Below are positions 6,565 to 10,436 of a stretch of 10,436 bases of DNA, piece by piece. Source of the DNA: JALYUA01 sp040004225 (GTDB lineage: Bacteria; Acidobacteriota; Thermoanaerobaculia; UBA5066; Gp7-AA6). The notes under the pieces were generated by a model. It was not told the DNA's origin, did not search any database, and worked only from the letters and a program-made list of their open reading frames with translations. Location: positions 1 through 10,436 of the forward strand of contig JBDUBI010000106.1 of NCBI GenBank assembly GCA_040004225.1, read 5' to 3'. The number at the start of each line of letters is the position of its first letter. Within the stretch, counting starts at the first letter, position 1. A program made the position numbers and the translations under genes.

Positions 6565-8870
6565 TCGCGGCTCTCCTCTTTTCCGCGGCGGCGGCCGCCT
6601 CGCCCCCAGCCCCCGCGCGGTTGGCGCGCATCGACGCGGCGGTCTCGGAGGCCATTGCGGCCCGCGAGCTTCCGGGGGCGGTGGTGCTCGTCGAGCACGC
6701 CGGGCGCGTCGTGTACCGCAAGGCGCTCGGAGACCGCGCGGTGCAGCCGGCCCGGGAGCGCATGACGACCGACACGGTCTTCGACATCGCCTCGCTGACC
6801 AAGTGCGTGGCCACCGCGCCCTCGATCCTGATTCTGGTGGAAGAGGGGAAGATCCGGCTGGGGGATCCCGTGACCCGGTACATCCCCGAATTTGCGGCGG
6901 GGGGCGGAGAGCGCTCGAAGGTCACGGTCGAGCAGCTGCTCACACACCGCGCCGGCTTCGCGCCGGACGACCCGATCGCGCTCTATTCTGGCACCCCCGA
7001 CGAGATCTTCGCCCGGAAGTACCGGGAGCCGCTCCGGTCGCGTCCGGGCGCGGAGTTCGTCTATTCGGACGTCGGGTACGAGGTCCTGGGCGAGATCGTC
7101 AAAAGAGTGTCGGGAAAGTCGCTGGACGCGTTTGCCGCGGAGCGGATTTTTCGTCCTCTCGGAATGGACCAGACGGAATTCCGGCCGATGGGGAGAGGCC
7201 GCAACGCTCCGTCGCGGATCGCGCCGACGGAGCAGAGGGAAGGCCGCTCCATGCGCGGCGAAGTCCACGACCCGCGCGCGTACGCGGTGGGAGGTGTCGC
7301 CGGCCACGCGGGTGTCTTCTCGACAGCGGACGACCTCGCGAAATTCTGCCGGATGATCGTCAACGGCGGCGCTCTCGGCAGTGCGCGGATTCTCTCGCCG
7401 CTCGGCGTGGAGGCGCTGACCAGGCCCCGCTTCTACGGCGACGGGGACGTGCGCACTCTCGGGTTCGACCTCGAGACCGGGTTTTCCAACAACCGCGGAG
7501 ATCTGTTTCCGCTCGGCTCCTTCGGGCACACCGGCTTCACGGGAACCGGCCTCTGGATCGATTCCTCGTCGCGGACCTTTGTCGTCTTTCTCTCCAACCG
7601 AGTCCACCCGGATGGCGAGGGAAACGTCGTCCGGATCCGGGGTCTGGTCGCGAACGTCGTCGCCGCCGCGCTGACGCCCGATTCGCTTCCGGCGGCCCGG
7701 CGCCTGGCCGCGGCGGTTCCGCACGTTGCCCCCTCCGTGATGGCGGGCATCGACGTTCTGACGGCAGAGGGTTTTCGCGCGATCGCCGGAAAGCGCGTGG
7801 GGCTCGTGACCAACGCCACGGGGATGGCGCGGGACGGCCGCTCGACGATCGATGTTCTCGCGTCGAAACCGGCGCGGGACGCCGGCGTCGAGCTCGTGAG
7901 GCTTTTCTCGCCGGAGCACGGGCTGCGGACGGATGCGGACGCTCCGGTCGCCGACGGGAAAGATCCGGGAACCGGGCTGCCCGTCGTCTCGCTCTACGGG
8001 GAGCGCCGCCGCCCCTCATCCGCGGAGCTCGCGGACCTGGACGCGCTCGTCCTCGACATCCAGGACGTCGGAGCGAGGTTCTACACCTACACGACGACGG
8101 GCGGTTACCTCCTCGAGGAAGCGGCGAAGGCGAAGATCCCGCTGGTGGTTCTGGACCGTCCAGACCCGATCGGGGGCTCGGTCGTCGAAGGTCCGCTGGC
8201 CGATTCCGACAAGCTTTCGTTCACCGCGTACGCCTCGATTCCGGTCCGCTACGGCATGACGCCGGGAGAGCTCCTCGGGCTCTTCAACTCGGAGAACAGG
8301 ATCGGCGCGAAGCTCGAAGTGGTCCGGATGCGCGGCTGGACCCGCGCGCTCTGGTACGACGAGACCGGCCTCGAGTGGGTGAACCCCTCGCCGAACATGC
8401 GCTCACTGACGGAAGCCGCGCTCTATCCCGGCGTCGCGCTTCTCGAGCCGACGAACGTCTCCGTCGGGCGAGGCACCGACACGCCCTTCGAAGTCGTCGG
8501 GGCTCCGTGGATCGACGGCCGCCGCCTCGCCGCGTACCTGGCGTCACGTCGCATCCCCGGCGTTCGCTTCACGCCGATTCATTTCACTCCCTACGCGTCC
8601 GTCTACCAGGGAAAGGCGTGCGGCGGGATTCGGATCGGCCTCGTCGACCGCGACGCGCTGCGATCGGTGACGCTCGGAATCGAGTTGATGTCCGCATTGC
8701 GCGCGCTCTTCCCGGGAGACTGGGACCGCGCGAAGCTCGGCGAGCTCATCGCCAGCGCATCGACGATCGATCGGATCGAGGCGGGAGATGTACCCGAGAG
8801 GATCCTGGCGTCCTGGAAGAGCGAGCTCGCGGCGTTCACGAGGCTGCGGGCGCGGCATCTTCTCTACTGA
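6561..8870 (+). CDS. AmiE-like serine hydrolase fused to NamZ (DUF1343/GH171) exo-beta-N-acetylmuramidase
   Basis: One uninterrupted 769-residue protein holds two peptidoglycan-salvage enzymes. The N-terminal half (about 20-385) is a beta-lactamase-fold serine hydrolase with all three motifs: S78-L-T-K81, Y168-S-D170 and H323-T-G325 (within G-H-T-G-F-T-G-T). It most resembles B. subtilis AmiE (YbbE), which cuts the MurNAc-L-alanine amide bond. After a linker (about 375-393), the C-terminal half (about 394-769) is a DUF1343 domain, the family of NamZ (YbbC), which releases MurNAc from non-reducing ends. Its signatures are G-L-V-T-N-A-T-G, F-S-P-E452-H-G-L, D499-I-Q-D-V-G-A-R-F-Y-T-Y, V-L-D-R-P-D-P-I-G-G, and N608-P-S-P-N-M-R-S-L-T-E-A ahead of G-R-G-T-D. 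GTG 6561 overlaps the symporter stop (GTGA) and has a good Shine-Dalgarno. A short hydrophobic Ala-rich N-terminus (2-14) may be a signal peptide but lacks the usual basic residues, so export is unsure. The ATG at 7740, near the NamZ domain, has no ribosome-binding site, arguing for a true fusion. Domain calls are firm; exact substrates are inferred. Confidence 0.9.
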   Translation: MIAALLFSAAAAASPPAPARLARIDAAVSEAIAARELPGAVVLVEHAGRVVYRKALGDRAVQPARERMTTDTVFDIASLTKCVATAPSILILVEEGKIRLGDPVTRYIPEFAAGGGERSKVTVEQLLTHRAGFAPDDPIALYSGTPDEIFARKYREPLRSRPGAEFVYSDVGYEVLGEIVKRVSGKSLDAFAAERIFRPLGMDQTEFRPMGRGRNAPSRIAPTEQREGRSMRGEVHDPRAYAVGGVAGHAGVFSTADDLAKFCRMIVNGGALGSARILSPLGVEALTRPRFYGDGDVRTLGFDLETGFSNNRGDLFPLGSFGHTGFTGTGLWIDSSSRTFVVFLSNRVHPDGEGNVVRIRGLVANVVAAALTPDSLPAARRLAAAVPHVAPSVMAGIDVLTAEGFRAIAGKRVGLVTNATGMARDGRSTIDVLASKPARDAGVELVRLFSPEHGLRTDADAPVADGKDPGTGLPVVSLYGERRRPSSAELADLDALVLDIQDVGARFYTYTTTGGYLLEEAAKAKIPLVVLDRPDPIGGSVVEGPLADSDKLSFTAYASIPVRYGMTPGELLGLFNSENRIGAKLEVVRMRGWTRALWYDETGLEWVNPSPNMRSLTEAALYPGVALLEPTNVSVGRGTDTPFEVVGAPWIDGRRLAAYLASRRIPGVRFTPIHFTPYASVYQGKACGGIRIGLVDRDALRSVTLGIELMSALRALFPGDWDRAKLGELIASASTIDRIEAGDVPERILASWKSELAAFTRLRARHLLY

Positions 8871-8884
8871 ATTTCGGACGGATC

Positions 8885-8906
8885 TTTCTTTCGTTCCCGA
8901 AGGAAG
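8885..8906 (+). terminator. Stem-loop after the fusion gene (weak terminator candidate)
   Basis: TTTCTTTCG (8885-8893) can pair with CGAAGGAAG (8898-8906) in the + strand RNA, giving nine pairs including two G-U, around a TTCC loop. It lies 14 bases after the stop in the 69-base gap between convergent genes. No T-run follows, so it could protect the 3' end or assist termination rather than be a standard intrinsic terminator. Confidence 0.3.
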
Positions 8907-8939
8907 GCACGGACTTTCGTCTGCCGACGGCCGCCGTTC

Positions 8940-9341
8940 CTAACGACTCGCCTCTCCTTCGAGGATCGCTTCCGCTTCGATCTCGACGAGCATGTCGAGA
9001 GAAATGAGCCGTGAAATCTGGATCATCGAGGTCGCCGGGCGGATCTCGCCGAAGACTTCGCCGTGGGCGCGCCCGATCGCTTCCCAGGCGGAGATGTCGG
9101 TGACGTACATCCGCGTGCGCACGACGTCCTGAAGGCGGGCGCCGCAGCTCTCCAGAGCGGACTGAATATTTCGAAGCACCTGCACCGTCTGAGCGTAAGG
9201 ATCGCCGATCCCTACGATCGTCCCATCCGGAGCGGTCGCGGTGGTTCCGGAAACATGCACCACGTTGCCGACCCGCACGGCGCGCGAGTAGCCGACGCGG
9301 GGCTCCCAGGGCGTGTCGGTGGAAATGTTTCGGCGGCTCAT
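8940..9341 (-). CDS. RidA/YjgF/UK114-family protein lacking the catalytic arginine
   Basis: This is a 133-residue member of the RidA (YjgF/YER057c/UK114) family of small trimeric proteins. RidA proper deaminates reactive enamines such as 2-aminoacrylate. Family features are present: V-G-N-V-V-H-V-S-G-T near residues 24-33, the Y-A-Q-T-V-Q-V-L-R-N-I helix, D-V-V-R-T-R-M-Y-V-T-D, and the C-terminal L-V-E-I-E-A-E-A strand. The key arginine of E. coli RidA (Arg105, in P-A-R-S) is threonine here (R-P-A-T-S-M), so enamine deaminase activity is not expected and the protein belongs to another Rid subgroup of unknown function. The length is typical. ATG 9341 fits the family N-terminus; no clear Shine-Dalgarno precedes it. 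It lies downstream of speA on the same strand with a 120-base gap and is convergent with the salvage operon, so a link to peptidoglycan recycling is unlikely. Confidence 0.9.
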   Translation of the reverse strand: MSRRNISTDTPWEPRVGYSRAVRVGNVVHVSGTTATAPDGTIVGIGDPYAQTVQVLRNIQSALESCGARLQDVVRTRMYVTDISAWEAIGRAHGEVFGEIRPATSMIQISRLISLDMLVEIEAEAILEGEASR

Positions 9342-9363
9342 CTGGGAAATCTCACGAGGAGAG

Positions 9364-9441
9364 CGCGCGGCTTCGCGCGGCGAAGGGGAAAGGGCGAAAG
9401 TCGACGTCGGAGGGGGAGCGGCGGGCGAAGAGGGGGAGGGG
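9364..9441 (-). promoter_or_regulatory. speA-ridA intergenic region: hairpin and C-rich transcript segment
   Basis: Between speA and ridA, the + strand reads as a purine-rich run with four G-tracts at 9412-9416, 9423-9425, 9432-9436 and 9438-9441. Loops of six, six and one bases fit the simple G-quadruplex pattern. In the minus-strand transcript the same segment is C-rich and G-poor, as in Rho utilisation sites. It is followed by a perfect 6-bp hairpin (CGCGCG at 9364-9369 with CGCGCG at 9374-9379, four-base loop). The arrangement suits termination or attenuation after speA. No promoter for ridA is obvious. Confidence 0.3.
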
Positions 9442-9461
9442 AGGCAGTGCGACGGCCTCTT

Positions 9462-10436
9462 TCATCTCTCGAGGTAGGTGTACCGGGGGAACATCGCCTC
9501 GAATTCCTTGTAGATGCGCTGGACCTCGTCCTTTTTGACGGGGCGGTTGGTCACCCGGCGCAGCTGCTTGTTAATGGAGTCGAGGATCTCGGTCCGGTCG
9601 TAGTTCATGTACTCGAGCACGCGCTCGCAGGACTCCCCGGGGAGGACGTCCTCCACCTTCCCGCGCCCCTCCTCGTCCACGGTGACTAAGACTTCATGCG
9701 CTTCTCCGAAGAGGTTGTGGAGGTCTCCCAGCACGTCCTGGTACGCGCCCATCAGACAGAACGCGACGTAGTACGGCTCATCCTTGCGGAAGGTGTGGAG
9801 CGGCAGCGTGTCCTTGATGTCGCGCACGTCGATGAACTTGTCGATCTTGCCGTCCGAATCGCACGTGATGTCGGCGAGCGTTCCGACCTCGACCGGCCGT
9901 TCGTTCAAACGGTGAATCGGAAGGATGGGAAAGAGCTGGTCGATGGCCCAGGAGTCGGGCAGAGACTGGAAGACCGAGAAATTCATGACGTAGGTGTCCG
10001 CCAGCATCTTCTCCATGTCCTCGAACTCTTCCGGGATTTCCTTCAGGGTCTTCAAATCCCGATGGATCCGCTCGCAGATCTGCCAGTAGAGGATCTCGCC
10101 CTTCGAGCGGTCCTCGAGCGAGAGATGCCCGAGATTGAAAAGCGTGAAGAGCTCTTCCTTGTACTGCTGAGCGTCGTGGTAGCTCTCGCGGAGGTTCTTC
10201 GCGTTTGTCGTTGCGAGAATGCCCGCCAGCTCCTGGATCACGGGAGCGTCTTTCCCGGTGACGCGGACCTTGCGGCCCTGCTCGATCCGGTCGGCGACGT
10301 CGAGCACGTTGGCGATCAGGACCGAGTGAAACGCGGTCACCGCGCGCCCCGATTCGGTCACGAGAGTGGGAACGGGGACGCTTTCCTCTTCGCAGATCTG
10401 CTTGATCGTGTAGACGACGTCGTTCGCGTACTCCTG
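9462..10436 (-). CDS. speA: Biosynthetic arginine decarboxylase SpeA, C-terminal half (truncated by window edge)
   Basis: SpeA is a PLP-dependent cytoplasmic enzyme that converts arginine to agmatine, the first step of the agmatine route to putrescine and polyamines. The 324 visible residues are the C-terminal part of a protein that is usually about 630-660 long. The frame runs open to base 10436 on the minus strand, with the conserved T-L-V-T-E-S-G-R-A-V-T-A segment near the edge. Other family landmarks are W-A-I-D-Q-L-F-P-I-L-P; D-I-T-C-D-S-D-G, whose cysteine (codon 9861-9863) corresponds to the catalytic Cys of this decarboxylase fold; and F-C-L-M-G-A-Y-Q-D-V-L-G-D-L-H-N-L-F-G. The protein ends in F-P-R-Y-T-Y-L-E-R with TGA at 9464-9462. 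The GTG at 10361 is an internal valine and should not be taken as the start. ridA follows 120 bases downstream on the same strand. Confidence 0.95.
   Translation of the reverse strand, partial: QEYANDVVYTIKQICEEESVPVPTLVTESGRAVTAFHSVLIANVLDVADRIEQGRKVRVTGKDAPVIQELAGILATTNAKNLRESYHDAQQYKEELFTLFNLGHLSLEDRSKGEILYWQICERIHRDLKTLKEIPEEFEDMEKMLADTYVMNFSVFQSLPDSWAIDQLFPILPIHRLNERPVEVGTLADITCDSDGKIDKFIDVRDIKDTLPLHTFRKDEPYYVAFCLMGAYQDVLGDLHNLFGEAHEVLVTVDEEGRGKVEDVLPGESCERVLEYMNYDRTEILDSINKQLRRVTNRPVKKDEVQRIYKEFEAMFPRYTYLER

Noticed and set aside
6486..7919. A 477-residue minus-strand open frame opposite the amiE::namZ gene
   Set aside because: The composition is Arg/His/Gly-rich with no recognisable domain, and the opposite strand encodes intact catalytic motifs.
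7740..8870. Separate namZ gene starting at the internal ATG 7740
   Set aside because: There is no stop or ribosome-binding site before it, and the preceding domain and linker are in frame. A fusion is the simpler reading.
10359..10361. GTG as the start of speA
   Set aside because: Conserved SpeA residues continue upstream in frame to the window edge, so this is an internal valine.

Overview
This GC-rich window looks like a chromosomal segment of a Gram-negative-type bacterium. The PII protein, the stomatin-like protein and the arginine decarboxylase resemble versions I associate with Acidobacteriota. That assignment is from memory of family flavour, so it is low confidence. There is no rRNA, tRNA, CRISPR array, transposase or phage gene.

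Layout. (1) 22-885 (+): a stomatin-like SPFH/band-7 membrane protein whose frame is open to the left edge. (2) 886-1188: an intergenic region with a REP-like hairpin, then an AT-richer stretch with dyads and a good promoter candidate. (3) 1189-2840 (+): an ammonium channel (amtB) and a PII signalling protein (glnK), overlapping at CTGA. Both appear to lack a normal start codon and fit best with CTG. (4) 2978-8870 (+): three tightly coupled genes for peptidoglycan salvage. These are an exported two-domain NagZ (GH3 N-acetylglucosaminidase), a sodium:solute symporter, and a single polypeptide joining an AmiE-like serine hydrolase to a NamZ/DUF1343 (GH171) exo-N-acetylmuramidase. The junctions are ATGA and GTGA overlaps, each with a good Shine-Dalgarno. 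(5) 8940-10436 (-), convergent: a RidA-family protein lacking the catalytic arginine, and the C-terminal half of biosynthetic arginine decarboxylase (speA), which runs off the right edge.

How the genes work together. AmtB and PII form the classic ammonium uptake and gating pair, although this PII lacks the uridylylation tyrosine. The nagZ-symporter-amiE::namZ operon carries the same three enzyme activities as the Bacillus subtilis ybbC-ybbD-ybbE (namZ-nagZ-amiE) muropeptide-recovery cluster. Here two of them are fused, and a Na+-type symporter stands where Bacillus has the MurNAc phosphotransferase transporter. The simplest reading is that wall fragments are stripped outside the cytoplasmic membrane to peptide, MurNAc and GlcNAc, and one or more products are imported by the symporter. 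This operon is the most interesting content of the window.
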